64,000 nucleotides of DNA from Fen-1135 sp963705275 (GCA_963705275.1 OY970063.1:558001-622000); one strand, 5' to 3'; positions 1 to 9,291 are shown, counted from the stretch's first letter. A program made the numbers and translations. The notes: generated by a model not told the origin, from the sequence alone.

Positions 1-864
1 ATCCTGCTCTACGTGCACGGCTCGACCTACCCCTCCGAGACCTCGTTCGACCTAAAGCTGAACGGCCTGTCCTGGATGGACTACATCGCGCAGCACGGCT
101 ACGACGTCTACCTGGTGGACCTTCGCGGCTACGGTAAGTCCACGCGCCCGCCCGAGATGGACAAGCCGTCCGCAGACAACAAACCGATCGTGCGTACCGA
201 GACTGCGGTCAAGGACGTAGGTGCGGCAGTGGATTTCATCCTCGATCGGCGAGGTGTCTCGAAGATCAACCTGATGGGCTGGTCGTGGGGCACCGTCATC
301 ATGGGCTGGTACACCGCGCAGAACAACGACAAGGTCAACCGGTTGGTTCTCTACGCGCCGAAATGGATCCGCCAAACCGCTGCGCTCATCGACTCGGGCG
401 GCAAGCTGGGCGCCTACCGCACCGTGTCGCGTGACGCTGCCAAGGGCCGCTGGCTCACGGGCGTGCCCGAGGACAAGAAGGCGGACCTGATTCCGCCGGG
501 CTGGTTTAAGGCATGGGCGGACGCCACCTTTGAAACCGACCCCGTGGGCTCAAAGCAGATACCGCAGATGCTGCGCGCCCCCAACGGAACAGTGCAGGAC
601 GATCGCGAATTCTGGGGTGCGGGCAAGGCGCTATATGACCCTGCCGAAATACGCGTCCCCACATTCCTCGCGCACGCCGAGTGGGATGCTGACTTGCCGA
701 GCTACATGCTGCACGCCTACTTCGCCAAGCTGACCAATGCGCCCTACAAGCGATACGTAGAGATAGGCGAAGGCACGCACACAGTTATCATGGAGAAGAA
801 CCGCATGCAGCTGTTCCAGGCGGTTCAGCAATTCCTCGACGAAAGGCTCAAGCCCAACCATTAA
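1..864 (+). CDS. alpha/beta hydrolase, 5' end outside the window
   Basis: The reading frame is open from base 1 and lacks its true start. The visible part begins with LLYVHGS, the HG oxyanion-hole segment found at the first core strand of alpha/beta hydrolases. The nucleophile elbow is GWSWG, about one third of the way in. An acidic residue in AEWDADLP and the histidine in GEGTH, near the C terminus, complete a plausible Ser-Asp-His triad. Substrate cannot be told; an esterase or dehalogenase-like role is possible. Codon third positions are strongly G/C, unlike the genes from 1.4 kb onward, so this gene may have been acquired recently or joined here by misassembly. No neighbour suggests a pathway. 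Confidence 0.8.
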   Translation: MLLYVHGSTYPSETSFDLKLNGLSWMDYIAQHGYDVYLVDLRGYGKSTRPPEMDKPSADNKPIVRTETAVKDVGAAVDFILDRRGVSKINLMGWSWGTVIMGWYTAQNNDKVNRLVLYAPKWIRQTAALIDSGGKLGAYRTVSRDAAKGRWLTGVPEDKKADLIPPGWFKAWADATFETDPVGSKQIPQMLRAPNGTVQDDREFWGAGKALYDPAEIRVPTFLAHAEWDADLPSYMLHAYFAKLTNAPYKRYVEIGEGTHTVIMEKNRMQLFQAVQQFLDERLKPNH

Positions 865-1445
865 CTGTTCGCTGGGGCAGCTCGGTTTAGAAGTGGCCGA
901 AATCGGGAAACTGGGTTGGTGGAATTGATTATAATGTTATAAGTCAGGCTGGAAAGAAATTTCAGCAAGAGCTCACGGCTGACTCGGGACTGAGGGAGAA
1001 GTATTACTCAATTCAAGAAAAATTATTCAAATGTCAAGAGTAAGGATTTGACCCCTTACCCCTCCCCCCCCTTACCCCCTTAAGTCGCCTCCCTCTAATT
1101 TTTTGGGGTGGTTGGAGTAAGTAGGGATTAGACACCCAAGCAGCCACTCCTGCCCGCACCGTTACTCTCTTTCGATCTGGTAATCCTCAGTTTTAATGAA
1201 TGACGACTACAGAACAATTGTAGTTGTTTTCAACAAGCACTTTTTCCTGTTATCCTCAAATCAAAATATCTTCTTTGAATTAAAGATTACGATAGTTAGT
1301 CAGTAAAGAGGGCAGAGGCGTTTTGACTCTGCCTTCTCAAAGAAAGCCAAAAAATTAATCTACTCTTTAATATAAAGCGATTGACTTTGAACGTAAATTT
1401 TGTTCTTTCTTGCTATATGTATTTATATCCTGGTAGATTATAATT
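865..1445. other. non-coding gap with a dispersed-repeat copy
   Basis: No convincing gene is seen in these 580 bases. The gap holds a C-rich stretch near 1060-1080 and a 24-base element at 1032-1055 that recurs inverted at 18746. The part after 1200 is AT-rich and probably carries the promoter of the PAS-LuxR gene, but I could not fix one with confidence. Confidence 0.6.
1032..1055 (-). repeat. dispersed 24-base element, copy 1
   Basis: Read on the minus strand it starts GGGGTCAAATC and ends CTTGACA. It matches the copy at 18746-18769 at 22 of 24 positions (two C/T differences). It lies next to the suspect foreign gene at the window edge. Function is unknown; a remnant of a REP-like or transposase-associated palindrome family is possible. 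Confidence 0.6.
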
Positions 1446-3218
1446 TTGGCGCAGATGTTCCGGATGCCGGCGAAACTCACGAACGAACTGCTCAGGAAGA
1501 AGATTAAAGCAATGGCAAAGAATATTTCGAGCCCCCGGAAAGCTAAGAAAGCAGCGGCTGAAAGCGAACAACTATTGCGGACCCTGACGGAGAAGTCTTT
1601 TGCGGGGATTTATGTTGTTCAGGAAGGACGATTCCGTTTCGTGAATGCTAACGCGGCATCATATACGGGATACAAAGCCGGCGAACTAATTGGAAGGAAA
1701 GCGGACCGTATCGTACATCCGGAAGACAGGTCCATCGTGAAAAGAAATGCAAGGGCTATGTTGAAGGGAGAACGAACATCGCCCCACGAGTTCAGAATCG
1801 TCACAAAAAAGGGGAATATTCGATGGGTCTTGGAAACTGTAACGTCCATTTTGTATGAAGGTAAACGCGCCATCCTCGGGAATTCTATGGATATTACAGA
1901 ACGCAAACTGGCGGATGATGTCCTGAGGGAATCGGAACGCCGTTTGTCAGATATCATTGATTTCCTTCCCGATGCAACCCTGGCGATAGATAATAAAGGA
2001 AAAGTCGTCATCTGGAACCGCGCGATCGAGGAAATGACGGGCATTTCCGCCAAAAATATGCTGGGTAAGCGAAATTATGAATACGCCCTGCCGTTTTACG
2101 GAAAGCGCAGGCCCATACTGATCGATATCGTCCTTAGGCCTAACAAAAAAATTGAGCAGTGTTACTCCATTCTCCGAAAACAGAAAGACCTCTTGATCGC
2201 GGATACCTGGGTTCCCTGTTTGAGAGGAAAAAGCGCCTTCCTCTGGGGAAAGGCAAGTCCTCTTTATGATAGCAAAGGTAACATCGTAGGCGCCATCGAG
2301 TCTATACGTGATATTACTGAGCGCAAGCAAGTGGAAGAAGCCCTTCGGGAATCCCAGAGACGCTTGACGGATATTATTGACTTTCTCCCTGATGCAACCC
2401 TTGCCATTAACCGGCGTGGAATGGTCATAGCCTGGAATCGGGCCATTGAAGAAATGACGGGAGTGCAAGCGAAGGACATTCTGGGCAAAGGAGACTATGA
2501 GTATGCCCTACCGTTTTATGGCAAACGAAGGCCTATATTGATTGATCTCGTCCTGAACCCTGACAAAAAAATTCAGCGGTGTTACTCAATTCTCGAAAAA
2601 CAAAAAAATCTTCTGATTGCGGACACGTGGGTTCCCTGGTTAAGGGGAAGGAGGTCCTTCCTCTGGGGAAAGGCAAGCCCTCTCTACGACAGCAAGGGAA
2701 ACATTGTGGGCGCCATCGAATCCATTCGGGACATCACGAAGCGCAAGCAAGTTGAAGAAGCCCTGAAGAAAAAAGAGTCAGAGATGGAAGTCAAAAACAT
2801 CCAACTGGAGGAACTTAACGCGGCTCTTCGGGTTCTGCTGAAACAGAGGGAAGAGGACAAGACAGATCTGGAGGAAAAGGTCCTGGCCAATGTCAAGCGG
2901 CTGATCGTTCCCTATCTGGAAAAGCTGCGGATAGAGTCAAAAAGCAACAAAGCCCGAGCCTATCTCGGCACCCTTGAATCGAACATTCAGGACATCATAT
3001 CACCTTTTGCGCACAAGCTCTCTTCTAGGTATGTGAGTTTGACGAATCGAGAGATCCAGATCGCAAACTTGATTAAAGAAGGCAGAACCACCAAGGAAAT
3101 TGTTGAACTACTAAGCATCTCCGAGAGCACTGTGAATATCCACAGATTTCACATCCGTCGCAGACTCGGCTTGACCAAAAAACATAATCTCCAAGCATAT
3201 CTATCCTCGATTATATAA
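1446..3218 (+). CDS. three-PAS sensor with LuxR-type DNA-binding domain
   Basis: A 590-residue soluble one-component regulator. PAS1 spans about residues 45-160. PAS2 and PAS3 (about 155-435) are near-identical tandem copies. A coiled-coil-like stretch follows (about 435-490), and a LuxR/GerE helix-turn-helix ends the protein: LTNREIQIANLIKEG, then SESTVNIHRFHIRRRLGL. There is no kinase, receiver or membrane segment, so signal sensing and DNA binding appear to lie in one chain. The frame starts with TTG at 1446; ATG codons at 1455, 1464 and 1512 are alternatives, the last preceded by AGGAAGA. It lies just upstream of the acyl-CoA genes and could regulate them; the repeated ATTCGTAA sites at 3276-3308 are candidate targets. 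Ligand unknown. Confidence 0.85.
   Translation: MAQMFRMPAKLTNELLRKKIKAMAKNISSPRKAKKAAAESEQLLRTLTEKSFAGIYVVQEGRFRFVNANAASYTGYKAGELIGRKADRIVHPEDRSIVKRNARAMLKGERTSPHEFRIVTKKGNIRWVLETVTSILYEGKRAILGNSMDITERKLADDVLRESERRLSDIIDFLPDATLAIDNKGKVVIWNRAIEEMTGISAKNMLGKRNYEYALPFYGKRRPILIDIVLRPNKKIEQCYSILRKQKDLLIADTWVPCLRGKSAFLWGKASPLYDSKGNIVGAIESIRDITERKQVEEALRESQRRLTDIIDFLPDATLAINRRGMVIAWNRAIEEMTGVQAKDILGKGDYEYALPFYGKRRPILIDLVLNPDKKIQRCYSILEKQKNLLIADTWVPWLRGRRSFLWGKASPLYDSKGNIVGAIESIRDITKRKQVEEALKKKESEMEVKNIQLEELNAALRVLLKQREEDKTDLEEKVLANVKRLIVPYLEKLRIESKSNKARAYLGTLESNIQDIISPFAHKLSSRYVSLTNREIQIANLIKEGRTTKEIVELLSISESTVNIHRFHIRRRLGLTKKHNLQAYLSSII
1911..2750 (+). repeat. tandem 420-base duplication encoding PAS2 and PAS3
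   Basis: Unit 1 is 1911-2330 and unit 2 is 2331-2750, exactly 420 bases (140 codons) each. Identity is visible at DNA level, for example the shared TTCCTCTGGGGAAAGGCAAG at 2237 and 2657. Differences are mainly at third codon positions, so the copies have diverged a little but kept their frame. A partial third start follows at 2751. Confidence 0.85.
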
Positions 3219-3275
3219 TCTTTACTTTTTATAAACAATTTTTAAAGAACTTCTAATATTGTTTTTCAACCTGCG

Positions 3276-3319
3276 ATTCGTAATATCGTTACGAATAGAT
3301 ATTCGTAACCGACTATAAT
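3276..3319 (+). promoter_or_regulatory. candidate promoter with triple ATTCGTAA operator
   Basis: Three copies of ATTCGTAA occur at 3276-3283 (direct), 3289-3296 (inverted) and 3301-3308 (direct). The first two form a 19-base inverted repeat, TTCGTAA-N5-TTACGAA, at 3277-3295. A perfect TATAAT lies at 3314-3319 and the operator covers where its -35 would be. This suggests a regulated promoter for the CoA-transferase at 3368. Which protein binds is inference; the upstream PAS-LuxR product is the obvious candidate. Confidence 0.6.
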
Positions 3320-3367
3320 CCCTAAACAAGAATCACATTTTTCGTTTAACCCTTAAAGGAGGGAACT

Positions 3368-4705
3368 ATGATTTGGAAAGAAGAGTATAAAAAGAAACTA
3401 GTTTCGCTGGAAGAAGCGGCAAAGAAAGTCAAATCGGGTGATTTCGTCGGCGTTGGTCTCGCTGCAGGAGCCTGCTCTCCTGATTTTTTCCAAGCCGTTC
3501 TTGACCGGTGGCAGGAACTCGAAAATGTGACAATTTCTGACACTGTGCCCGTCCGTCCCACCAAACTTTACGATCTGGAGTACATGTTGAAACTGGATGG
3601 ACATATCAACTTTCACCCAAGTTTCGGCATGCCCCTGTCACGGAAGATCATAGAGTCGCGTTTTTGCGATTTTTACCCGGAACAGAGTCATGATCTGGGG
3701 GAACGTTACGGCACGTGGTCAGACGTCTATATCTGCCAGGTAACGCCTCCCAATGAACAGGGTTATGTCAATCTCGGATTGACCAACTTTTATTCCATGA
3801 GAGCGATAAGATTAGGGAGGGCATCGGGAAAACAGCGGCTCACAATAGGTGAGGTCAATGATCAACAGCCGATCGTGTATGGTGACAATTGGCTGCATAT
3901 ATCTGAGTTTGACTTATTTTTTGAGAACTCTAAACCGGTGCCCAAGCTTAACAGGGCTGTGCCCGGTGAGCGCGAAAAGAAGATCGGCGAGTATTGCCTG
4001 GAACTAATCAATGATGGGGACACCATCCAGATGGGTATCGGGCAGATACCTGAAGCGGTCGTTGCCGGTCTTGAGGGGAAGCATGACTTGGGTGTGCATA
4101 CTGAGATGTTCCCCATCGGACTGCCAAATCTTATCGAAAAGGGCATTGTGACGAACGAAAGGAAGCCCTTCCATAAAGGAGTCACCGTGGCTACTTTCTG
4201 CTTGGGCGATCAGGGCATGTACGATTATATACATGAAAATCCTACATGCTTGATCCATCCTGTCGGCTATACAAACAACCCGTCATTTGTGGCCCAGTTC
4301 CCGAACATGGTGGCCATGAATATGGGCCTGATGATTGACTTCAGCGGCCAAATCAATTCTGAAGGCATAGGCCATAGGATGGTCAGTGGATCTGGCGGAC
4401 AGCTTGACTTTCAGTTCGGTGCGTTTCATTCTAAAGGGGGGAAGGCCATCACTCTGATGTACTCTTCGCGGGTGAAGGATGGGAAATTACTCTCATCCAT
4501 CGTACCGGAAATGCCTCTGGGCTCTCCCATTACAGTTCCCAGGACATATGCTCATTACGTGGTGACGGAATACGGCATTGCCGAGCTGCGGTATAAATCC
4601 CGGAGGCAGCGTGCCGAGGCTCTAATCAACATTGCCCACCCCGATGTCAGGGGAGACCTCAAAGCCGCACTGAAGAAGAATTTCTATATGCCGGGTAAGA
4701 ACTAA
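3368..4705 (+). CDS. acetyl-CoA hydrolase/transferase family CoA-transferase
   Basis: A 445-residue family I CoA-transferase of the 4-hydroxybutyrate / butyryl-CoA:acetate CoA-transferase type. Such enzymes move CoA between an acyl-CoA and a free acid through a glutamyl-CoA intermediate. The likely catalytic Glu is in LGVHTEMFPIGL (about residue 243). GSGGQLDFQFGAFHSKGGK near the C terminus is the typical CoA-site region. Length fits the family. The start has a strong ribosome site, AAAGGAGGGAACT, just before ATG. It heads a group with thiolase, DUF35 and acyl-CoA dehydrogenase, so it probably activates or releases an organic acid. A paralogue lies at 7945. Exact substrate unknown. Confidence 0.88.
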   Translation: MIWKEEYKKKLVSLEEAAKKVKSGDFVGVGLAAGACSPDFFQAVLDRWQELENVTISDTVPVRPTKLYDLEYMLKLDGHINFHPSFGMPLSRKIIESRFCDFYPEQSHDLGERYGTWSDVYICQVTPPNEQGYVNLGLTNFYSMRAIRLGRASGKQRLTIGEVNDQQPIVYGDNWLHISEFDLFFENSKPVPKLNRAVPGEREKKIGEYCLELINDGDTIQMGIGQIPEAVVAGLEGKHDLGVHTEMFPIGLPNLIEKGIVTNERKPFHKGVTVATFCLGDQGMYDYIHENPTCLIHPVGYTNNPSFVAQFPNMVAMNMGLMIDFSGQINSEGIGHRMVSGSGGQLDFQFGAFHSKGGKAITLMYSSRVKDGKLLSSIVPEMPLGSPITVPRTYAHYVVTEYGIAELRYKSRRQRAEALINIAHPDVRGDLKAALKKNFYMPGKN

Positions 4706-4749
4706 GCAGATGGAATGATGGATGTCGGCGACTGCGGTGTGATTAAAAC

Positions 4750-4776
4750 GGGCGGCGTGGTAAATTGACGCCGCCC
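4750..4776 (+). terminator. hairpin after first CoA-transferase
   Basis: GGGCGGCG (4750-4757) pairs perfectly with CGCCGCCC (4769-4776) around an 11-base loop. No T-run follows, so it may be a weak terminator or an mRNA-stabilising hairpin between the CoA-transferase and the thiolase. Confidence 0.5.
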
Positions 4777-4815
4777 ATCCAACACTCTTAACGAATTTAA
4801 AATATGGAGGCAAGA

Positions 4816-5991
4816 ATGCGACGAGTCGCGGTACTCGGTACGGGCCATACAAAGTTTATGTTTAATTCACCGAAATCGGAAGTGGAGATGCTGGCAGAAG
4901 CTTCCATGGATGCCATCGGCGAGTCGAACCTGAAGCCGAAAGACATACAGGCTATCTACTGCGGCAATGTTCTCGGGGATTTCTCCGAGGGGCAGGGCAT
5001 GGTGCAATCGTACCTGGCGGATGATATCGGATGTTTTAACGTTCCGGCCAGTAGGTTTGAAGGCGCATGCGCTTCCGCAACAATGGCAATCAGGGACGCC
5101 TTCATGTGGGTTGCATCAGGCTTCTACGACATCGTGCTCGTGGGCGGAACAGAAAAGGCGACAGCGATGGGGACGGCACTGGCAACCAGGACATTCGCCA
5201 TGTTCGGGGACAGTCGTTATGAATATCCCGCCGGTTTCACATTCCCCGGCGTCTTCGGCATGCTGGCCCACCTGTACTCGGACAAATACAACGTGCCATT
5301 AAAGAAACTCAAAGAACAAATGGCCCTTGTATCAGTACAGTCTCATTATTATGGCAAGAACAATCCCCATGCGCAGTTTCAGAAGGATATTACTGTAGAG
5401 CAGGTGCTGAAAGGCTTCATGGTGACCTCGCCACTGCAGTTGCTGGATTGCTGTCCTTTCTCCGACGGGGCCGCCGCGCTCGTTCTGGCTTCAGAGGATG
5501 TGGCAAGGAAACTCGTCCCCAAACCGGTTTACATAGTCGGAGTGGGACAGTCTTCTTCGGGAAAGATTAGTTCTCAGTATAAGTATCTGCCAAGGTTGCG
5601 GGCTAGAGAGATTGCCGTAAAGCAGGCATATGATATGGCCGGGCTCGGTCCTGATGACGTTGATGTCTGTGAGCTCCACGACTGCTTCAGCATCGCCAGT
5701 ATTATCGCAGCGGAGAGCCTGGGCTTCGCGGAGTTAGGAAAGGGCGGAGAGCTCTGGGAAAAAGGTGAGACGAAGATCGGAGGAAAGATTCCTATTAACA
5801 TCTCCGGAGGCCTGAAATCGAAGGGGCATCCGATTGGTGCCACGGGGGCATCACAGGCCTGTGAAATCACCCACCAGCTAAGAGGAGAATTGCGGGATCA
5901 GGGAAGACAGGTGGAAGGGGCGAAGGTAGGTCTCGTGGATACACTCGGCGGCGACGGGACGATCATCAACCTTATCTTCAAGACTGACTGA
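4816..5991 (+). CDS. thiolase, SCP-x / acetyl-CoA acetyltransferase-like
   Basis: About 391 residues. The frame opens with ATG at 4804, but the Shine-Dalgarno GGAGG at 4806-4810 lies inside that extension, so ATG 4816 (MRRVAVLGTG) is the better start. Thiolase features: acyl-accepting Cys in FEGACASATMAI, the HDCFSIASI segment, and the C-terminal GHPIGATGASQ. The pattern is that of the lipid-transfer (SCP-x) branch, which commonly needs a DUF35 partner, and one follows directly. Role: thiolytic cleavage or condensation of acyl-CoA. Neighbouring CoA-transferase and acyl-CoA dehydrogenase fit a beta-oxidation-like route. Chain-length specificity cannot be read. Confidence 0.87.
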   Translation: MRRVAVLGTGHTKFMFNSPKSEVEMLAEASMDAIGESNLKPKDIQAIYCGNVLGDFSEGQGMVQSYLADDIGCFNVPASRFEGACASATMAIRDAFMWVASGFYDIVLVGGTEKATAMGTALATRTFAMFGDSRYEYPAGFTFPGVFGMLAHLYSDKYNVPLKKLKEQMALVSVQSHYYGKNNPHAQFQKDITVEQVLKGFMVTSPLQLLDCCPFSDGAAALVLASEDVARKLVPKPVYIVGVGQSSSGKISSQYKYLPRLRAREIAVKQAYDMAGLGPDDVDVCELHDCFSIASIIAAESLGFAELGKGGELWEKGETKIGGKIPINISGGLKSKGHPIGATGASQACEITHQLRGELRDQGRQVEGAKVGLVDTLGGDGTIINLIFKTD

Positions 5992-6004
5992 AGGAGATCA
6001 TTCT

Positions 6005-6421
6005 ATGGAATACAAACTAGATTTTAAGAAATACAGTGATGCCCTTTCGAAAAACAAGCTGCTTGGACTGCGGTGTCATGAGTGTTCGAAATATACGTGT
6101 CCGCCTAAGATGACATGCCAGGAATGTGGGAGTTCCGATCTCGAAATCGTTCAATTGAGCGGGAAGGGCAAGATTAGAACCTTTACGCAGACCTTCGTCG
6201 CGCCCCAGGGGCGGGAATGTGAAGCCCCGTACACCGTCGTACTGGTTGAACTGGAGGAGGGCCCATGGATTGCCGGAAATTTGATCGATATCAGCCCTGA
6301 AGGAATTAACATGGGCCTGATCGGGAAAAAGGTGATATTGGGGCATAAAATATTCCCCGGCGATCAGTATTCTGCGGGTCCGGCGGCCCGGCCTGTTTTT
6401 AGTTTTGCGAAGGATAATTGA
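6005..6421 (+). CDS. DUF35 zinc-ribbon/OB-fold thiolase partner
   Basis: A 138-residue protein with an N-terminal rubredoxin-like zinc ribbon (CHECSKYTC and CQECG, about residues 23-42) and an OB-fold C-terminal half (YTVVLVELEEGPWIAGNL). Proteins of this family usually sit beside SCP-x thiolases or related acyl-CoA enzymes and bind or activate them. Here it begins 13 bases after the thiolase stop, with AAGGAG upstream, and its own stop is one base from the next start. Translational coupling in one operon is likely. Confidence 0.85.
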   Translation: MEYKLDFKKYSDALSKNKLLGLRCHECSKYTCPPKMTCQECGSSDLEIVQLSGKGKIRTFTQTFVAPQGRECEAPYTVVLVELEEGPWIAGNLIDISPEGINMGLIGKKVILGHKIFPGDQYSAGPAARPVFSFAKDN

Positions 6422-6422
6422 T

Positions 6423-7580
6423 ATGAATTTACACCTAACGGAAGAGCAGCGGCTCATTCAGGATACGGCGAGAAACTTTGCCAGGGCTCAACTCGAACCG
6501 GTGGCGGCGAAACATGATCAGGAGGGGGACCGGGAAACATATCTCAAAAATTTAGGAAAACTCGCTGAACTTGGTCTCATGGGTATAAATGTGAGAAGCG
6601 AATACGGTGGATCGGAGGCCGGCGTTGTTGCTTTCAGTGTTGCTGTAACGGAAATAGCCAGGGCATGTGCATCCACGGCGGTTACCATGTCGGTAAATAA
6701 CATGGTTTGTGAGGTCGTCCAGTCTGTTGGTTCTGAAGAACAGAGGAGAGCGTACATACCAAAGATATGCTCAGGGGAATACTATGCCGGGGGATTCGCC
6801 CTGACAGAGACAATGGCTGGATCCGACCCTGCCGGTATGCGTGCGACTGCTGTGCTGGACGGTAAAGAATGGGTTATCAATGGCTCAAAGATATTTATTA
6901 GCAGTGCGGAATATGCGGGTGTCTTTGTTGTCTGGGCTGTGACAGATAAGAGCGCTTCCAAAGGGAAAGGCATCAGTTGTTTCCTTGTGGAGAACGGAAC
7001 CAAGGGACTGACTGTCGGAAGAGCCGAGCATAAGATGGGACAGAATGCTTCGGCGACCAATGAGTTGATTTTTGATGCCTGTCGTATTCCGAAAGATTCG
7101 CTTATGGGGAAACTCAATGATGGATTCAGAGTCGCTGCATCAGAACTTGCGGGTGGACGCATTGGTGTAGGTTCAATGGGGCTCGGCATCGGTTTGGCCG
7201 CAATGGACTACGCTACAGCTTATGCCAAAGAGCGGAAGCAGTTCGACCAGGTCATAACAAATTTTCAGGCGATCCAGTGGATGATCGCTGAATCCTACAC
7301 GGAGCTCGAAGCAGCGCGGCTATTGCTGATGAACGCAGCCTTCAAGAAGGAACAAGGGCTCTATTTCGCAAGGGAAGCCTCTATGGCCAAGTATTATGCC
7401 ACAGAAGCGGCTCAAAGAGCGTGTGATCGCGCGCTACAAATGCTGGGTGGGTATGGTTACACCAGAGAATTCCCTATAGAAAGATACTTCAGGGATGTCC
7501 GGATAACCTCCATTTATGAAGGCACAAACCAGATTCAGAGAATGATTATAGCACGTGACATACTGAGCAGCGTAAAATAA
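6423..7580 (+). CDS. acyl-CoA dehydrogenase
   Basis: About 385 residues, the normal length for the family. It would oxidise an acyl-CoA to the 2-enoyl-CoA with FAD and pass electrons to ETF. Signatures: FALTETMAGSDPAGMRATA (FAD/substrate region), the C-terminal QMLGGYGYTREFPIERYFRD, and the catalytic-base region SIYEGTNQIQRMIIARDIL. The frame extends to a TTG at 6405 inside the DUF35 gene, but ATG 6423 with AAGGA upstream, one base after the DUF35 stop, is preferred. No etfAB is in the window. Substrate unknown; the operon suggests a short or branched acyl-CoA. Confidence 0.9.
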   Translation: MNLHLTEEQRLIQDTARNFARAQLEPVAAKHDQEGDRETYLKNLGKLAELGLMGINVRSEYGGSEAGVVAFSVAVTEIARACASTAVTMSVNNMVCEVVQSVGSEEQRRAYIPKICSGEYYAGGFALTETMAGSDPAGMRATAVLDGKEWVINGSKIFISSAEYAGVFVVWAVTDKSASKGKGISCFLVENGTKGLTVGRAEHKMGQNASATNELIFDACRIPKDSLMGKLNDGFRVAASELAGGRIGVGSMGLGIGLAAMDYATAYAKERKQFDQVITNFQAIQWMIAESYTELEAARLLLMNAAFKKEQGLYFAREASMAKYYATEAAQRACDRALQMLGGYGYTREFPIERYFRDVRITSIYEGTNQIQRMIIARDILSSVK

Positions 7581-7944
7581 TTGGAACATTAAAAAAATCA
7601 TGAATAACTTTTTGCCAGGTGCTTTCTTTTGGTAATCATCAGTTTTCATACCTGCATAGTCTACGCCCTTTGCAGGTGTACACGAGATTTGCTTCTTCCT
7701 GTAGTCAAGCGTGTGGTTGTTTTGGCGAGTATGCATCCTTTCAATCAAAAATCAATAACGATCACTTCTTCATTGCGGGTGAGAAGAATAAAGGGAAGGG
7801 TATCGCGATGCACCCCCGATGAAGTCATCGGTGTGTCGCAACGCGTTTCGTAGCCACCATTTCCTTGATATGCGAGACTGAAAAATTAAGGCTATTTCCG
7901 ATTAAGAGTAATGTCTTATTAAATAAAAGGGGGGAGGAATACAG
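7581..7944. other. non-coding gap between acyl-CoA dehydrogenase and second CoA-transferase
   Basis: No gene is supported. An imperfect hairpin at about 7811-7834 (core CCGATGA/TCATCGG) could end the upstream operon but lacks a T-run. A strong ribosome site, GGGGGGAGGA, sits before the next gene. Confidence 0.5.
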
Positions 7945-9291
7945 ATGGGACGGATGGATGAGTACAAGAAAAAGCTGGTTACGGCGGAAAAGGCGGTCCA
8001 GGTTGTCCAGTCGGGCGACTGGGTCGAATACGGGGAATTCACTGGCATGGTCCGGTCTCTCGATAAGGCCCTGGCCAAGAGAAAAGATGAGCTCAAAAAC
8101 GTCAATATCCGGAGTACTGTCACGGCCTATGCCCCGGAGGTTATCCTGGCGGACCCCACGGGGGAGGCTTTCACCTGGAACAGCTGGCACTTCTCCGGGG
8201 CTGACCGGAGGTTCGCCGACAAGGGCGTGCCAGTCTATTATATACCCATCAAGTACTCGGAGGTGCCCCGCTACGTCCGGCAGGAGATCCCCGATCTCGC
8301 CGTCTTCATGCTCCAGGTGGGCCCCATGGACAAGCACGGCTACTTCAATTTCGGGCCCCAGAACTCCTTCACAAAGGCCACCTGCGAGCGGGCGAAGACC
8401 GTCATCGTGGAGGTGAACGAGAAGATGCCCCGCTGCCTGGGCGGGTACGAGGAGAGCGTGCACATCAGCGAGGTGGACTTCATCGTCGAGGGTGAAAACC
8501 CGCCCCTGACGCAGCTGCCCTCGCCGCCGGCGACGGTGGTGGACCAGAAGGTGGCGCAATACATCTTGGAGGAGATGAAGGACGGGTGCTGCATCCAGCT
8601 CGGCATCGGCGGAATGCCCAACGCCGTGGGCATGATGATCGCCGAGTCGGACCTGAACAACCTGGGCTGCCACACGGAAATGCTTGTCGATGCTTACGTC
8701 CACATGGCCAATGCCGGAAAGATCACGGGCTGTAAAAAGGGGATCGACCCCTATAAGATGGTCTACACCTTTGCCCTGGGGACGCAGATCCTCTACGATT
8801 TCATCGACGACAACCCCCTGTGCGCCATCTATCCCGTCAACTATACCAACAAACCGGCCATCTCCTCCCTGAATGACAATCTCATCACCATCAACAACGC
8901 CGTTGAAGTGGACATCTACGGTCAGGTCTGTTCCGAGTCCTCAGGCATCCGCCATCTCAGCGGCACCGGTGGACAGCTCGACTTTGTCCTCGCCGGTTAC
9001 GAGTCCCGGGGCGGCAAGTCCATCATCTGCCTGCCCTCCAGTTACAAGGCCAAGGACGGGTCCACCAAATCTCGGATCGTCCCGACCCTCCAGGTGGGCG
9101 GCATCGTCACGAACTCCCGGAGCATCGTTCACTACATAGTCACGGAATACGGAAAGGTGAACTTGAAGGGTAAGTCAACCTGGGAGAGAGCCGAGGCCCT
9201 GATCGGCATCGCCCACCCGGATACCCGGGAGTCACTGATCAAGGCCGCAGAGGCTCAGGGGATCTGGCGCCGTAACAAAAAGCGCAGCTGA
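7945..9291 (+). CDS. second acetyl-CoA hydrolase/transferase family CoA-transferase
   Basis: A 448-residue paralogue of the enzyme at 3368, of the 4-hydroxybutyrate/butyryl-CoA:acetate CoA-transferase type. The likely catalytic Glu lies in LGCHTEMLVDAYVHM (about residue 244) and the C-terminal region has GTGGQLDFVLAGYESRGGK. ATG 7945 follows GGGGGGAGGAATACAG. Codon use is markedly richer in G/C at third positions than in the flanking genes, most clearly over 8100-8900. This suggests a different origin or strong expression selection. It is followed by its own terminator, so it appears to be a single-gene unit. Substrate not determinable. Confidence 0.87.
   Translation: MGRMDEYKKKLVTAEKAVQVVQSGDWVEYGEFTGMVRSLDKALAKRKDELKNVNIRSTVTAYAPEVILADPTGEAFTWNSWHFSGADRRFADKGVPVYYIPIKYSEVPRYVRQEIPDLAVFMLQVGPMDKHGYFNFGPQNSFTKATCERAKTVIVEVNEKMPRCLGGYEESVHISEVDFIVEGENPPLTQLPSPPATVVDQKVAQYILEEMKDGCCIQLGIGGMPNAVGMMIAESDLNNLGCHTEMLVDAYVHMANAGKITGCKKGIDPYKMVYTFALGTQILYDFIDDNPLCAIYPVNYTNKPAISSLNDNLITINNAVEVDIYGQVCSESSGIRHLSGTGGQLDFVLAGYESRGGKSIICLPSSYKAKDGSTKSRIVPTLQVGGIVTNSRSIVHYIVTEYGKVNLKGKSTWERAEALIGIAHPDTRESLIKAAEAQGIWRRNKKRS

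Noticed and set aside
7825..8703. 292-codon minus-strand frame
   Set aside because: It lies antisense to the well-supported CoA-transferase at 7945 and has a His/Leu/Val-rich composition typical of a GC-driven shadow.
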